In this document: one piece after another, positions 18,048 to 28,135 of the stretch
How the letters are laid out: each line of letters begins with the position of its first letter
Position numbering within the stretch: position 1 is the stretch's first letter
Source of the DNA: Constrictibacter sp. MBR-5
Lineage (GTDB): Bacteria > Pseudomonadota > Alphaproteobacteria > JAJUGE01
Direction: 5' to 3'
Assembly: GCF_040549485.1 (NCBI RefSeq)
Contig: NZ_JBEPTK010000002.1
Span: forward strand, 248,001 to 312,000
Length of the DNA: 64,000 nt
Translations under genes and position numbers: made by a program
The notes under the pieces: generated by a model
Seen by the model: the letters and a program-made list of their open reading frames with translations, nothing else
The model's database searches: none
Told to the model about the DNA's origin: nothing

Positions 18048-19256
18048 ATGAAGTGGCCGGTGCCAAGGGCCGATCTGCCGCCGGCATTGCGGTTCGTCGC
18101 GACGTGTCTCGCCTGTGCGGCGGGCGGCCCGGTGGCGCCCGTCCGGCGTGCGCTGCCGCATGTCGCCGAAGACTGGCCGGCCGTCCTGGCCGCGGCCGGC
18201 CGGCATCGCGTCGATGTCGCGGTCGCAGTCGCATTGCGGCGGGCCGACTGGACCTTCGTTCCGGCGGCGATCCGCGAGGCGCTGACCCGCACGGAGCGTG
18301 CCGCCAGTCTCCGCGCATTGTCGCAGACCGCCGAGACCGAACGCCTGTCGCAGGCGCTCGAGGCTGCCGCCATTCCATTCTTCACGGTGAAGGGGCCGCC
18401 GCTCGGCCTGCTACTGTTCGACAGCGCCACCGTGCGCCAGTCGAAGGACATCGACATCGTCGTCGACCCAGACGCGGTCGACGCGGCCACTGCCGTGCTG
18501 CGCGCCCTGCGCTACGAGCCTACCGACCAGGAGGCCCATTTCACGCCGCGCCAGCGGCGGGCCTTTCGCAGCATCGAGCGCCACAGCACGTTCCGCTCCC
18601 TGAATCGCGGGGCGCCGGTGGAACTGCACTGGCAACTGAACGCCGACAACTTGTTCGACTTCGACGTGAAGGCGGCATGGAAGCTCAGAACCCCGGTGCG
18701 CATCGGAAACGGCGCAGTGCCCGTGCTGCCGCCGGAGACGCTGCTGCTCTACCTCGCCTGCCACGGCGCCGGCCATGCCTGGTTCAGGCTGAAATGGCTG
18801 ATCGACATCGCGGCGATCCTGCGGCGCTGGGACGATGCGGCCATTCGGGCCGGCTGGGATATGGCGGTGGCGGAAGGCCTCCAATCGGTATTGGGATCGG
18901 CCTTCCTGCTGGCGCGGGACGTCCTCGATGCTCCGGTCCCGCCGGATATCGAGGCGTACGCCGAAGCCGATCCGGCGGGACGCAGGCTGACCGCGGTCGC
19001 CTGCCGGGCCATGGTCGAGGACGACATGCGCCGCCTGTCGCCGCATTTCTGGTGGAGCAGCTTTCATCTCCGGCCGGACTGGAGCTACCGCACGCGCCAT
19101 GCGCTCAGGTCGCTTTATGCGCCGAACGACTGGACGCGCTTCCCGTTGCCGGATGCCCTCTTCCCGCTCTACTTCCTCATGCGGCCGTTCACTTGGCTCG
19201 GGCGCGGAGGGCTGGGCGAGCCGGTGGTCCGTCGCGCCGGCAACGCCGAGGGCTGA
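18048..19256 (+). CDS. Nucleotidyltransferase-fold protein (NTP_transf_5-like)
   Basis: A 402-residue protein whose core FFTVKGPPLGLLLFDSATVRQSKDIDIVVDPD has the K-G and D-I-D pattern of the NTP_transf_5 nucleotidyltransferase fold (the aspartates would bind metal), followed by VELHWQLNADNLFDFD and a helical C-terminal half. Members of this family are often found in polysaccharide or peptide-modification clusters, but no such cluster is here. ATG 18048 is preferred; the frame is open back to 17976 but no ribosome site supports that. Role unknown; a tRNA or sugar nucleotidyltransferase cannot be confirmed. Confidence 0.75.
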   Translation: MKWPVPRADLPPALRFVATCLACAAGGPVAPVRRALPHVAEDWPAVLAAAGRHRVDVAVAVALRRADWTFVPAAIREALTRTERAASLRALSQTAETERLSQALEAAAIPFFTVKGPPLGLLLFDSATVRQSKDIDIVVDPDAVDAATAVLRALRYEPTDQEAHFTPRQRRAFRSIERHSTFRSLNRGAPVELHWQLNADNLFDFDVKAAWKLRTPVRIGNGAVPVLPPETLLLYLACHGAGHAWFRLKWLIDIAAILRRWDDAAIRAGWDMAVAEGLQSVLGSAFLLARDVLDAPVPPDIEAYAEADPAGRRLTAVACRAMVEDDMRRLSPHFWWSSFHLRPDWSYRTRHALRSLYAPNDWTRFPLPDALFPLYFLMRPFTWLGRGGLGEPVVRRAGNAEG

Positions 19257-19330
19257 CGCGCTGCGGGCGCAGGCGCGATTTGACAAGCCGACGCCAGCGG
19301 GGATGATCGGCAGCCGTACCGGAGACGGAA

Positions 19331-20098
19331 GTGCAGCCGATGACGTCCTCGTCCGACCAGCCGGCATCCCGAGAAATCCCAGCCCCGGAGCGCCCATCCT
19401 GGAAGACGGGCTGGCGCAGCTTCTATTACGAAGGCGCGCCCGAGGCGCCGGACCCTGTGCTGCTGCCGGGCAAGGTCGCGCTGCTCGTGATCGACGTCCA
19501 GAACGCCTATCTCGACAGACCCGACCCGGCGACGTTGGCGCCCGCCGAGCGGGCGCGGCAGGAGGCGTGGCAGCCGTTCCACCGGCGGATGGACGAGGTC
19601 GTCGTGCCGACGATCGCCCGACTGATCGAGCGGTTCCGCGCCGACGGCAACCACGTCATGTTCGCGCGAATCGCCGCGCGCCTGCCGGACGGTGCCGACC
19701 GGTCGCTCAGCCAGAAGAAGCCGGGGTGGAATAATATCCTGCTGCCACGCGACGCCCATGAATCGCAGGTCGTGCCGGCGCTGGCGCCGCGTGCCGACGA
19801 GATTGTCGTGACCAAGACGACCGACTCGGCGCTGACCGGTACCAACCTCCGCCTCCTGCTGACCAACATCGGCATCACCCACGTCGTCGCCGTCGGCGTC
19901 TTCACCGACCAGTGCGTGTCGTCGACGGTCCGCAGCCTCGCCGACGAGAGCTTCGAGGTGATCGTGATCGAGGACGCCTGCGCCGCGGGAACGATGGACC
20001 TGCACGACCAGGAACTGCGCATCATCAACCGCATCTACTGCGAGGTCATGCGCGCCGACGACCTGATCCGCTATCTGCCGGAGCGGCCGGTCGCGTAG
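19331..20098 (+). CDS. Isochorismatase-like cysteine hydrolase
   Basis: Alpha/beta hydrolase of the isochorismatase/nicotinamidase fold. The catalytic triad is recognisable: Asp in LLVIDVQNAYL, Lys in VVTKTTDSALTGTNL, and Cys in GVFTDQCVSSTVRSLAD. GTG 19331 has GGAGACGGAA 1-10 bases upstream; ATG 19340 is the alternative and would give a product three residues shorter. The ~40-residue N-terminal extension (PSWKTGWRSFYYEGAPEAPDP) is longer than the minimal fold. Substrate unknown; the family includes N-carbamoyl amidases and ureido hydrolases. It is a single gene between the nucleotidyltransferase and dnaE. Confidence 0.85.
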   Translation: MQPMTSSSDQPASREIPAPERPSWKTGWRSFYYEGAPEAPDPVLLPGKVALLVIDVQNAYLDRPDPATLAPAERARQEAWQPFHRRMDEVVVPTIARLIERFRADGNHVMFARIAARLPDGADRSLSQKKPGWNNILLPRDAHESQVVPALAPRADEIVVTKTTDSALTGTNLRLLLTNIGITHVVAVGVFTDQCVSSTVRSLADESFEVIVIEDACAAGTMDLHDQELRIINRIYCEVMRADDLIRYLPERPVA

Positions 20099-20242
20099 GC
20101 TTTCCAGCGCGCTGGGGTACACTGTCCACAAGATGCTGTGAGTAAATCCGCGGCCGACCGCCAGTTCTTGGGCCGGTTCGGCTGACAGAACGCCGCCGTT
20201 CGTGCGATCTTCGGCCGGCGCCGCAGTTCCGGAATTTGCCTG

Positions 20243-23200
20243 ATGCCTCACGCCGAGTTCGTCCACCTCCGGCTCCACACGGCTTACTCCCTCTCCCAGG
20301 GCGCGGTCCGGATCGGCGAGCTGGTCGAGCTCTGCCGCAAGCACGCCATGCCTGCCGTCGGTATCAGCGACACGGGCAACCTGTTCGGCGCCCTGGAATT
20401 CGCACTGGCCGCCTCCAAGGCCGGCGTACAGCCGATCGTGGGCACCATTCTGGGCCTGCGGCGGCCGGTGCAGACCGGGCGCAACGGCCAGCTCCAGCAG
20501 GCCGACCCGGACCAGTTGCTGCTGATCGCACAGAGTGAGCGCGGCTACCGCAACCTGATGGCGCTGGTCAGCAAGGCGTTCCTGGAGACCCAGGGCGGCG
20601 AGCCGGCGCAGGTCGGCTGGGACGCGCTCGACGGGGCGACCGACGGCGTGATCGCCCTGACCGGCGGTCCCGCCGGTACCGTGGGGCGCCTGTTGCTGGA
20701 GAACCAGGGCCCGGCGGCGGAGGAGGCTCTGCTGCGGCTGGCGGCGCTGTTTCCGGGGCGGCTCTACGTCGAACTCATGCGCCACGGGATGCGCGAGCAG
20801 GACGCGATCGAGGCCGGCTTGGTCGATCTCGCCTACAGGCACGACCTGCCGCTGGTGGCGACGAACGACGTGCACTTCGCCGATGCCGGAATGTTCGAGG
20901 CGCACGACGCGCTGATGTGCATCGCGCAGGGGCGGCGGGTCGAGGAGGAGAACCGCCCACGCCTCACGCCGGATCATCGCTTCAAGTCGGCGGCCGAGAT
21001 GCGGACGCTGTTCGCCGACCTGCCGGAGGCGGTGGAAAACACGCTGGTGATCGCGCGGCGCTGCGCGTTCATGCCGCTGCCGCACAAGCCGATCCTGCCC
21101 AATTTCCCGACCGTCGCCGGCCGTACCGAGGCGGAGGAGCTGATCGCCCAGGCCCAGGCGGGGCTCGATCAGCGGCTCGAAACCCACGTGTTCACGGCGG
21201 AGATGAGCGCCCAGGAGCGCGAAGCGGTCGCGAAGCCCTACCGCGAGCGCCTGGCCTACGAGGCCCAGGTCATCGAGAATATGGGCTTCCCTGGCTACTT
21301 CCTGATCGTCTCCGACTTCATCAAGTGGGCGAAGGACAGGGACATTCCCGTCGGACCCGGCCGCGGCTCCGGCGCGGGCTCGGTCGTCGCCTGGGCGCTG
21401 ACCATCACCGACCTGGATCCGCTGCGCTTTGGCCTGCTGTTCGAGCGGTTCCTGAACCCGGAACGCGTGTCGATGCCCGACTTCGACATCGACTTCTGCC
21501 AGGACCGGCGCGACGAGGTGATCCGCTACGTCCAGGACAAGTACGGCCACGACAAGGTCGCCCAGATCATCACCTTCGGTAAGCTCCAGGCGCGGGCGGT
21601 GCTGCGCGACGTCGGCCGCGTGCTCGGGATGCCCTACGGACAGACCGACCGCATCTGCAAGCTGGTGCCGAACAACCCGGCCAACCCGGTGACGCTGCAG
21701 CAGGCGATCGACGGCGAGCCGCAGCTCCAGGAGATGCGGCGCAAGGACGAGGCGGTGAAGCGCCTGATCGACATCGCGCTGAAGCTGGAGGGGCTGTACA
21801 GGCACGCCTCGACACACGCCGCCGGCATCGTCATCGGCGACCGGCCGCTCCAGGAACTGGTGCCGCTCTACCGCGATCCGAAGTCGGACATGCCGGTCAC
21901 CCAGTTCAACATGAAGTATGTCGAGACGGCCGGGCTGGTGAAGTTCGACTTCCTCGGCCTGAAGACGCTGACGGTGCTGCAGCATGCGGTCCGCCTGCTG
22001 CACGAGCGCGGCCTGCCTATCGAGCTGGAGACGCTGCCGCTCGACGACGCGGCCAGCTACGAGCTGCTGGGCCGCGGGCACACGGTGGCGGTGTTCCAGC
22101 TCGAAGGTGCGGGCATGCGCGACATGCTGAAGCGCCTGCGCCCCAACCGGATCGAGGACATCATCGCGGTCGTGGCGCTTTACCGGCCCGGTCCGATGGA
22201 GAACATCCCGAGCTACATCAACCGCAAGCATGGGCTGGAGGAGCCCGACTATCTCTACCCGACGCTCGAGCCGATCCTGAAGGAGACCTACGGGATCATC
22301 ATCTATCAGGAACAGGTGATGCAGATCGCCCAGGAGCTGTCGGGCTACAGCCTGGGCGCCGCCGACCTGCTCCGCCGGGCGATGGGCAAGAAGATCAAGG
22401 CGGAGATGGCCGCGCAGCGCGTCGCCTTCGTCGACGGCGCCAAGGCGCGCGGGGTCGAGGAGAAGAAGGCCTCGGAGATCTTCGACCTCGTCGACAAGTT
22501 CGCCGGCTACGGCTTCAACAAGTCGCATGCGGCGGCCTATGCGCTGGTCGCCTATCACACGGCCTACCTGAAGGCGAACCACACGGTCGAGTTCATGGCG
22601 GCGACCATGACCTACGACATGCACAATACGGACAAGCTGAACGCCTACCGGCAGGACCTGAAGCGCTTCGGCCTCGACCTGCTGCCGCCGGACATCAACC
22701 GCTCCGGCGATCTCTTTACGGTCGAGGATCTGCCGGAGGGCGGCAAGGCGGTGCGCCATGCGCTGGCCGCGATCAAGAATGTCGGTCGCCAGGCGATGGC
22801 GGCGATCGTCGCGGAGCGCGGCAGGAACGGGCCGTTCAAGGACCTGTTCGACTTCGCCCGCCGCCTGGACATGAGTTTGCTGAACAAGCGTCAGCTGGAG
22901 AATCTGGCGCGCGCCGGCGCCTTCGACTGTTTCGGCATGCATCGCGCCGGCGTGGTCGCGGCGATCGACACGGTGGTTCGCTATGCCGTAGCCGCAGCGG
23001 ACGAGCGCGCCTCGCAGCAGGTCAGCCTGTTCGGCGGCGCGTCGGGGCCGGAGGTGCCGCGCCTGCCCGAGGTCGACCGCTGGAGCGAGACGGAGAAGCT
23101 CCAGTACGAGCTCGATGCCATCGGTTTCTACCTGTCAGCGCACCCGGTCGATGCCTATCGTACGGTTCTGGAACGGGCGGGAGCGGTACCGATTTCCGAG

Positions 23201-23716
23201 TTGCAGCGCCGGGTCGGCGCCGGCACGGCACGGCTTCTGGTCGGCGGCACCGTCGTCGCCAAGACCGAAAAGATGTCGCAGCGCGGCTCGCGCTACGCCT
23301 TCATCCAGCTTTCCGACAGCAGCGGCATCGTCGAGATGTCGATGTTCTCCGAGGTCCTGAGCGCGTCGCGCGAGATTCTCGAGGCCGGGAAGCCGATCCT
23401 GTGCACGGTCGAGGCGAAGGTCGACGGCGAAACGCTGCGTGTCGGCGTGCAGAAGGTCGAGGATCTGGATCGGATGGCGGCCAACAGCGCCGCCGGCCTG
23501 CGGATCGCCCTGCACGATCCCCGTCCGATCGAGCGGTTGAAGGCACTTCTCGAGCCGTCGCGGCGCGGCCGCGGCAAGGTGGTCGTCGTCGTCGGTATCG
23601 ACGACGGCCGCGAAGTCGAACTCGAGCTGCCGGGGACCTACTCGGTGTCGCCTTCCGTCTCGGCCACCTTGCGTGCGCTGCCGGGCGTCATCGACGTGAC
23701 CGAGGCCGCGCTGTAG
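20243..23716 (+). CDS. dnaE: DNA polymerase III alpha subunit
   Basis: Replicative DNA polymerase, cytoplasmic, working with the beta clamp (dnaN, 29831) and SSB. N-terminal PHP domain: FVHLRLHTAYSLSQGAVRI, GISDTGNLFGALEF. The catalytic aspartates are in RVSMPDFDIDFCQDRRDE; polymerase motif GRGSGAGSVVAWALTITDLDP is also present. C-terminal OB fold (MSQRGSRYAFIQLSDSSGIVEM) precedes the tail. At 1157 aa it matches DnaE1 rather than the shorter error-prone DnaE2. A large ORF on the opposite strand (19169-22942) is a codon-bias artefact. Single-gene unit; it converges with the deacetylase at 23741. Confidence 0.97.
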   Translation: MPHAEFVHLRLHTAYSLSQGAVRIGELVELCRKHAMPAVGISDTGNLFGALEFALAASKAGVQPIVGTILGLRRPVQTGRNGQLQQADPDQLLLIAQSERGYRNLMALVSKAFLETQGGEPAQVGWDALDGATDGVIALTGGPAGTVGRLLLENQGPAAEEALLRLAALFPGRLYVELMRHGMREQDAIEAGLVDLAYRHDLPLVATNDVHFADAGMFEAHDALMCIAQGRRVEEENRPRLTPDHRFKSAAEMRTLFADLPEAVENTLVIARRCAFMPLPHKPILPNFPTVAGRTEAEELIAQAQAGLDQRLETHVFTAEMSAQEREAVAKPYRERLAYEAQVIENMGFPGYFLIVSDFIKWAKDRDIPVGPGRGSGAGSVVAWALTITDLDPLRFGLLFERFLNPERVSMPDFDIDFCQDRRDEVIRYVQDKYGHDKVAQIITFGKLQARAVLRDVGRVLGMPYGQTDRICKLVPNNPANPVTLQQAIDGEPQLQEMRRKDEAVKRLIDIALKLEGLYRHASTHAAGIVIGDRPLQELVPLYRDPKSDMPVTQFNMKYVETAGLVKFDFLGLKTLTVLQHAVRLLHERGLPIELETLPLDDAASYELLGRGHTVAVFQLEGAGMRDMLKRLRPNRIEDIIAVVALYRPGPMENIPSYINRKHGLEEPDYLYPTLEPILKETYGIIIYQEQVMQIAQELSGYSLGAADLLRRAMGKKIKAEMAAQRVAFVDGAKARGVEEKKASEIFDLVDKFAGYGFNKSHAAAYALVAYHTAYLKANHTVEFMAATMTYDMHNTDKLNAYRQDLKRFGLDLLPPDINRSGDLFTVEDLPEGGKAVRHALAAIKNVGRQAMAAIVAERGRNGPFKDLFDFARRLDMSLLNKRQLENLARAGAFDCFGMHRAGVVAAIDTVVRYAVAAADERASQQVSLFGGASGPEVPRLPEVDRWSETEKLQYELDAIGFYLSAHPVDAYRTVLERAGAVPISELQRRVGAGTARLLVGGTVVAKTEKMSQRGSRYAFIQLSDSSGIVEMSMFSEVLSASREILEAGKPILCTVEAKVDGETLRVGVQKVEDLDRMAANSAAGLRIALHDPRPIERLKALLEPSRRGRGKVVVVVGIDDGREVELELPGTYSVSPSVSATLRALPGVIDVTEAAL

Positions 23717-23740
23717 ACGCCTCGGAAAGCCGGAGCGGGA

Positions 23741-25021
23741 TCAGCCGCGCGGCGGCGGGATGGCGGCCTCGTTGCGGCCTGCGGCGGGCTCGTGCAGGCG
23801 CTTCACGATCGCGGTGAGCGGGACGAGGGTGTAGCCGCGGGATTGCAGCGTCGGAAGCCATGCCTGGAGCACGTCGATGGTCGCCGGGTGCGGGTGCCCG
23901 ATGCCGACGGCGTAGCCCTGGGCGCGCGCCTTGCGCTCCAGCTGTTCCAGGCTCTGCCGCACGGCTGCGGCGTCCTGGACGTGATCCAGGAACACGTCGC
24001 GTCGGGCGAAAGGCACGCCGTAGCGTGCCGCGACGGCCGATCCGACGGTCCTGCCGGTCGTCACCGAATCGAGAAAGAGCAGGCCGCGCCGCTGCAACTC
24101 CGAGAGGACGACCGACATCCCGTCGGCGTCCTGGGTGAAGCGGCTGCCCATATGGTTGTTGATGCCGACGAAGCCGGTGAACCGGCCTAGGCCCCAGTTC
24201 AGGCGCCGCTGCAGTTCCGTTTCGTTCGCTGCCACGGTCAGTGCCTCCGGCCCGGGCGAGACCGAGGACTCCATCGGTTCCATCGGGACGTGCAGCATCA
24301 GCTCGTGGCCGGCGGCGCGGGCCGATGCGGTCTGCTGGGGCAGGTCCTCGGCGTAGGTCAGGAAGGACAGCGTGATCGGGCCGGGCAGGGCGATCGCGCG
24401 CCGGCTCTGCGGCCGGTTGAGGCCGACATCGTCCAGCACGATCGCGATCATCGGCCGGCCGCTCGTCGGCGGTGCGGCGACGGCATAGCGCTGCCATGCC
24501 GGTTGTCCCGATGCCGCGGGCGGCGGCGTCGCCGGAGGCGGCACCGTCGGGATCGCGGCGAGAGTGGTGGGCTCGGCGACCGTGGGTTCGGGGTCGGGGT
24601 CATAGACCGCCGCCGGCGGCGGTGGAGGCGATTTGGCGGCGGGTGCCGCGACCGGCGCCGTCACGGGCGCTGCGGGCGCCGCGGCCGGTGCGGGCTTCGG
24701 CGCGTCCTCGCGCTTCGGCGGCGGAGCGATCCGCGCCGTCTCCCGTGGCACGTCGCGCACGACCGGGGCGCTGCGCGGCGGCGGCGCCGGAGGTGCCGCC
24801 GGCGCCTCGGATCGTGCGGCGACGGTCCGCGGCTTCTCGGCGGGCCAGAGGAGCGCCGCGGCGGCACCGGCGATGAACAGTCCCGCGAGGAGACCGAGCA
24901 GCAGTGCCGAGGAGCGGCCGGACACCTTCGCTCTCCGCCGGCCGGCCGTCTTCGCCGACGATCTCGGCTTTCGTGTCGCAGCCGAGGGGGCGGCCCGGCG
25001 CCGGGAAGTCCTGCGTGCCAT
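23741..25021 (-). CDS. Divergent polysaccharide deacetylase family protein
   Basis: Envelope protein: a basic N-terminus, a membrane segment near residues 38-60 (ALLLGLLAGLFIAGAAAALLW), about 130 residues of Pro/Ala-rich linker, then the NodB-like domain from ~residue 190 (MIAIVLDDVGLNRPQS, HELMLHVPMEPME, GINNHMGSRFTQD, GLLFLDSVTTGRTVG, GYAVGIGHPHPATIDVL). The metal-binding residues of classical deacetylases are changed, as in the divergent DUF610 group, whose members often accompany cell-envelope genes. The linker is compositionally extreme (PPAPPPRSAPV and [11 protein letters not shown]). Orientation is divergent from trpG. Substrate not known. Confidence 0.88.
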   Translation of the reverse strand: MARRTSRRRAAPSAATRKPRSSAKTAGRRRAKVSGRSSALLLGLLAGLFIAGAAAALLWPAEKPRTVAARSEAPAAPPAPPPRSAPVVRDVPRETARIAPPPKREDAPKPAPAAAPAAPVTAPVAAPAAKSPPPPPAAVYDPDPEPTVAEPTTLAAIPTVPPPATPPPAASGQPAWQRYAVAAPPTSGRPMIAIVLDDVGLNRPQSRRAIALPGPITLSFLTYAEDLPQQTASARAAGHELMLHVPMEPMESSVSPGPEALTVAANETELQRRLNWGLGRFTGFVGINNHMGSRFTQDADGMSVVLSELQRRGLLFLDSVTTGRTVGSAVAARYGVPFARRDVFLDHVQDAAAVRQSLEQLERKARAQGYAVGIGHPHPATIDVLQAWLPTLQSRGYTLVPLTAIVKRLHEPAAGRNEAAIPPPRG

Positions 25022-25160
25022 ATTGCGCCGTCGATCCCAGATATACCGGTAAGGAGAAGCGGCGGGTCGGCTTCCGCCGCCTCGGGCCGCTTGTTATAAC
25101 GCAGACCTTATAGCATCGGTGCCGCCCTGCGGCAGCCGTCGCGTCCGGAAGGTTCGAACG

Positions 25161-25787
25161 ATGTTCCTGCTGATCGATAACTACGACAGCTTCGTCTACA
25201 ACCTGATGCACTTTCTAGGCGAGTTGGGCGCCGAGATCGAGGTGCGGCGCAACGATGCGCTGACTGTCGACCAGGCGCTGGCGATGGAGCCCCAGGGCAT
25301 CATCATCTCGCCCGGCCCGTGCGATCCCGACAAGGCGGGCATCTGCCTCGACCTGATCCGGGAGGGCGCGGGCAAGGTGCCGATCCTCGGCGTCTGCCTC
25401 GGCCATCAGGCGATCGGGCAGGCGTTCGGCGGCAAGGTGATCCGCGCCCCGGCGCCGATGCACGGCAAGCTGAGCCGCATCGACCATACCGACCGGGGCC
25501 TGTTCGCCGGCCTGCCGGACCGGTTCGAGGCGACGCGCTATCACTCGCTGCTGGTCGACCGCGACGGCCTTCCCGACGAACTCGAGGTGACGGCGCAGAC
25601 CGACGACGGCCTGATCATGGGGCTCGCCCACCGGGAGCACACGATCCACGGCGTGCAGTTCCACCCCGAGAGCATCGCCTCCGAGCACGGCCACAGGCTG
25701 CTCGGCAACTTCCTGTCGATGACGACCCAGGGCCGTCTGCCGAACCGGACGCCGGCGCCGATGCCGGAGCGCCGGGTGCGCGCATGA
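25161..25787 (+). CDS. trpG: Anthranilate synthase component II (glutamine amidotransferase)
   Basis: Supplies ammonia from glutamine to anthranilate synthase component I. Class I amidotransferase triad: Cys79 in [10 protein letters not shown], His168 and Glu170 in [10 protein letters not shown]. The start [15 protein letters not shown] is typical. TrpE, its partner, is not adjacent, which is unusual; PabB-type use is therefore also possible, but the ATGA overlap with trpD argues for tryptophan. Length is 208 aa. First gene of a five-gene chain trpG-trpD-trpC-moaC-moeA, in which the junctions except trpC-moaC (four bases apart) overlap. Confidence 0.93.
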   Translation: MFLLIDNYDSFVYNLMHFLGELGAEIEVRRNDALTVDQALAMEPQGIIISPGPCDPDKAGICLDLIREGAGKVPILGVCLGHQAIGQAFGGKVIRAPAPMHGKLSRIDHTDRGLFAGLPDRFEATRYHSLLVDRDGLPDELEVTAQTDDGLIMGLAHREHTIHGVQFHPESIASEHGHRLLGNFLSMTTQGRLPNRTPAPMPERRVRA

Positions 25788-26854
25788 GCGGGGCCGCCAT
25801 AAGTGGGACGGCGGGAGCCGCCGACGCGCGGGACTTCAAGGCGATCCTGGCGCAGGTCGCGGCCGGCGGCAGCTTGGCGCGCGCCCAGGCCGAAGCCGCG
25901 TTCGAGGTGATGATGTCGGGCGAGGCGACGCCCGCGCAGATCGGCGCCTTCCTGATGGGCCTGCGCGTCCGCGGCGAGACGGTCGAGGAGATCACCGGCG
26001 CGGCGACCGTCATGCGCGCCAAGGCCGTGCGTGTCGAGGCGCCGGCCGGTACCATCGATACCTGCGGCACGGGCGGCGACGCGTCGGGAACGTTCAACGT
26101 GTCGACGGGCGCGGCGATCGTCGTCGCGGCCTGCGGCGTTCCCGTCGCCAAGCACGGCAACCGTGCGGCGTCCTCCAAGTCCGGCAGCTCGGACGTGCTG
26201 GCCGCGCTGGGCGTGAACATCGACGCCGACATGTCCCTGGTGGCCCGTGCCCTCAGCGACGCCGGCATCTGCTTCATGATGGCGCCGCGCCATCACGGCG
26301 CCATGCGGCACGTGGCGGGTGCGCGCGTCGAACTCGGAACGCGGACGATCTTCAATATTCTTGGGCCCTTGTCGAACCCGGCGGACGCGAAGCGTCAGCT
26401 GCTCGGCGTGTTCTCGCGCCAGTGGCTGGAGCCGATGGCGCGCGTCCTGGGCAATCTCGGCTCGCAGCGGGCCTGGCTGGTGCACGGCTCCGACGGCCTG
26501 GACGAACTGACGACGACCGGCCCGTCCTATGTGGCGGAACTGCGGGACGGCGACGTGCGGACCTTCGAGGTGACGCCGGAGCAGGCGGGCCTGGAGACGG
26601 CGCGGCCGGACGACCTGAAGGGCGGCGATGCGGCGACTAATGCCGCGGCGATGCGCGCCATGCTGGGCGGCGAGCGCGGTCCGTATCGCGACATCGTGCT
26701 GCTCAACAGCGCTGCCGCCCTCATGGTCGCCGATCGCGCGGGCGATCTGCGCGAGGGGGCCGATATGGCGCGGGCGGCCATCGACGGCGGCACGGCCAAG
26801 GACGTTCTGGACCGGCTGATCCGGATCACCAACGAGACGGGAACGGCGGCATGA
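25784..26854 (+). CDS. trpD: Anthranilate phosphoribosyltransferase
   Basis: Second step of tryptophan synthesis: joins anthranilate to PRPP. Signatures: [17 protein letters not shown] (PRPP-binding glycine loop), [21 protein letters not shown], and [11 protein letters not shown]. Start ATG 25784 lies in the trpG stop (ATGA). Length 356 aa is slightly long, with a short N-terminal extension ([17 protein letters not shown]). Cytoplasmic, homodimeric in the family. Overlaps trpC by ATGA. Confidence 0.96.
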   Translation: MSGAAISGTAGAADARDFKAILAQVAAGGSLARAQAEAAFEVMMSGEATPAQIGAFLMGLRVRGETVEEITGAATVMRAKAVRVEAPAGTIDTCGTGGDASGTFNVSTGAAIVVAACGVPVAKHGNRAASSKSGSSDVLAALGVNIDADMSLVARALSDAGICFMMAPRHHGAMRHVAGARVELGTRTIFNILGPLSNPADAKRQLLGVFSRQWLEPMARVLGNLGSQRAWLVHGSDGLDELTTTGPSYVAELRDGDVRTFEVTPEQAGLETARPDDLKGGDAATNAAAMRAMLGGERGPYRDIVLLNSAAALMVADRAGDLREGADMARAAIDGGTAKDVLDRLIRITNETGTAA

Positions 26855-27657
26855 GCGATACGCTGCGCCGGATCATCGACGACAAGCGGACGCTCGTCGC
26901 GCAACGGAAGGCGGAGCGTTCGGTCGAGGATCTTCGCCGGGCGTGCGCCGGGATGGAGCCGCCGCGCGGCTTCGCACGCGCGCTGCAGGCGCGGGCCGCC
27001 ACCGGCTTCGGCCTGATCGCCGAGATCAAGAAGGCGTCGCCGAGCAAGGGCCTGATCCGCGCCGATTTCGATCCGCCGGCGCTGGCGCGGGCCTATCGCG
27101 CGGGCGGTGCCAACTGCCTCTCGGTGCTGACCGACGAACCCTATTTCCAGGGCTGCGACGACTTCCTGATCGCGGCGCGGGCTGCGGTCGACCTTCCAGC
27201 GCTGCGTAAGGATTTCATGATAGATCCTTGGCAGATAACGGAAAGCCGGTCGATCGGGGCCGATTGCGTCCTGCTGATCATGGCGGCGGTGGACGATATG
27301 TTGGCCGCCGAGATCGAAGCGACGGCGGTCGAACTCGGCATGGACGTGCTGATCGAGGTGCACGACGAGGCCGAACTCGACCGTGCGCTGAAGCTGCGCT
27401 CGCCGCTGCTCGGCATCAACAACCGCAACCTGCGCACCCTGGCGGTCGACCTCGCGACGACCGAGCGCCTGGCGCCGCGCGTCGGCGGTGATCGGATCCT
27501 GGTCTGCGAGAGCGGCATCCGCACCCACGGCGACCTGGAGCGGATGGCGAAGGTGGGTGCGCGCTGCTTCCTGGTCGGCGAGCACCTGATGAGCCAGCAG
27601 GACGTGACGGCGGCGACGCGCGCGCTGCTCGGGACCGCCACCGCCGAAGCGAGCTGA
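26851..27657 (+). CDS. trpC: Indole-3-glycerol phosphate synthase
   Basis: TIM-barrel enzyme closing the indole ring from CdRP. Signatures: [49 protein letters not shown] and [15 protein letters not shown] with the catalytic Lys and Glu residues. The product is 268 aa, and as the ORF shows no PRAI (TrpF) fusion, trpF must be elsewhere. Overlaps trpD by ATGA and is four bases from moaC, so tryptophan and molybdenum-cofactor genes share a transcript. Confidence 0.96.
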   Translation: MSDTLRRIIDDKRTLVAQRKAERSVEDLRRACAGMEPPRGFARALQARAATGFGLIAEIKKASPSKGLIRADFDPPALARAYRAGGANCLSVLTDEPYFQGCDDFLIAARAAVDLPALRKDFMIDPWQITESRSIGADCVLLIMAAVDDMLAAEIEATAVELGMDVLIEVHDEAELDRALKLRSPLLGINNRNLRTLAVDLATTERLAPRVGGDRILVCESGIRTHGDLERMAKVGARCFLVGEHLMSQQDVTAATRALLGTATAEAS

Positions 27658-27661
27658 CGCC

Positions 27662-28135
27662 ATGTCCGACCTGACGCATTTCGATGCCGAGGGGCGCGCC
27701 GTGATGGTCGACGTGTCGGCGAAGGACGTGACCGACCGCACCGCGACCGCCTTCGCGCGCATCCGCATGGAGCCGGCGACTCTGGCGCGGGTGCAGGAGG
27801 GGTCGATCGGCAAGGGCGACGTGCTCGCCGTGGCGCGCCTCGCCGGCATCATGGCGGCGAAGCGAACCCCCGACCTGATACCGCTCTGCCACCCGCTGCC
27901 ACTGGCTTCGGTGAAGGTCGACCTCGCCTGCAATGCCGATGAGTCGGCCGTCGACATCACCGCCACCTGCAAGGTGACGGGGCGCACCGGCGTCGAGATG
28001 GAGGCGCTGACGGCCGCGACCGTGGCGGCGCTCACGGTCTACGACATGTGCAAGGCCATCGACCGCGGCATGGCGATCACCGAAGCGCGTCTGCTGCACA
28101 AGGCCGGGGGCAAGTCCGGGGAGTACCGGGCATGA
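27662..28135 (+). CDS. moaC: Cyclic pyranopterin monophosphate synthase
   Basis: Second enzyme of molybdopterin synthesis, converting the MoaA product to cPMP. Signature segments: [53 protein letters not shown], and [13 protein letters not shown]. Length 157 aa is normal. ATGA overlap with moeA. The trpC-moaC-moeA order is the common alphaproteobacterial arrangement. Confidence 0.96.
   Translation: MSDLTHFDAEGRAVMVDVSAKDVTDRTATAFARIRMEPATLARVQEGSIGKGDVLAVARLAGIMAAKRTPDLIPLCHPLPLASVKVDLACNADESAVDITATCKVTGRTGVEMEALTAATVAALTVYDMCKAIDRGMAITEARLLHKAGGKSGEYRA

Noticed and set aside
20123-20131. DnaA box CTGTCCACA upstream of dnaE
   Set aside because: Seven of nine match and alone; chance frequency is too high for a claim.
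19169-22942. A 1257-codon open frame on the minus strand opposite dnaE
   Set aside because: Long antisense frames are expected at this GC content; the dnaE motifs on the other strand are complete and the product here has no known motif.
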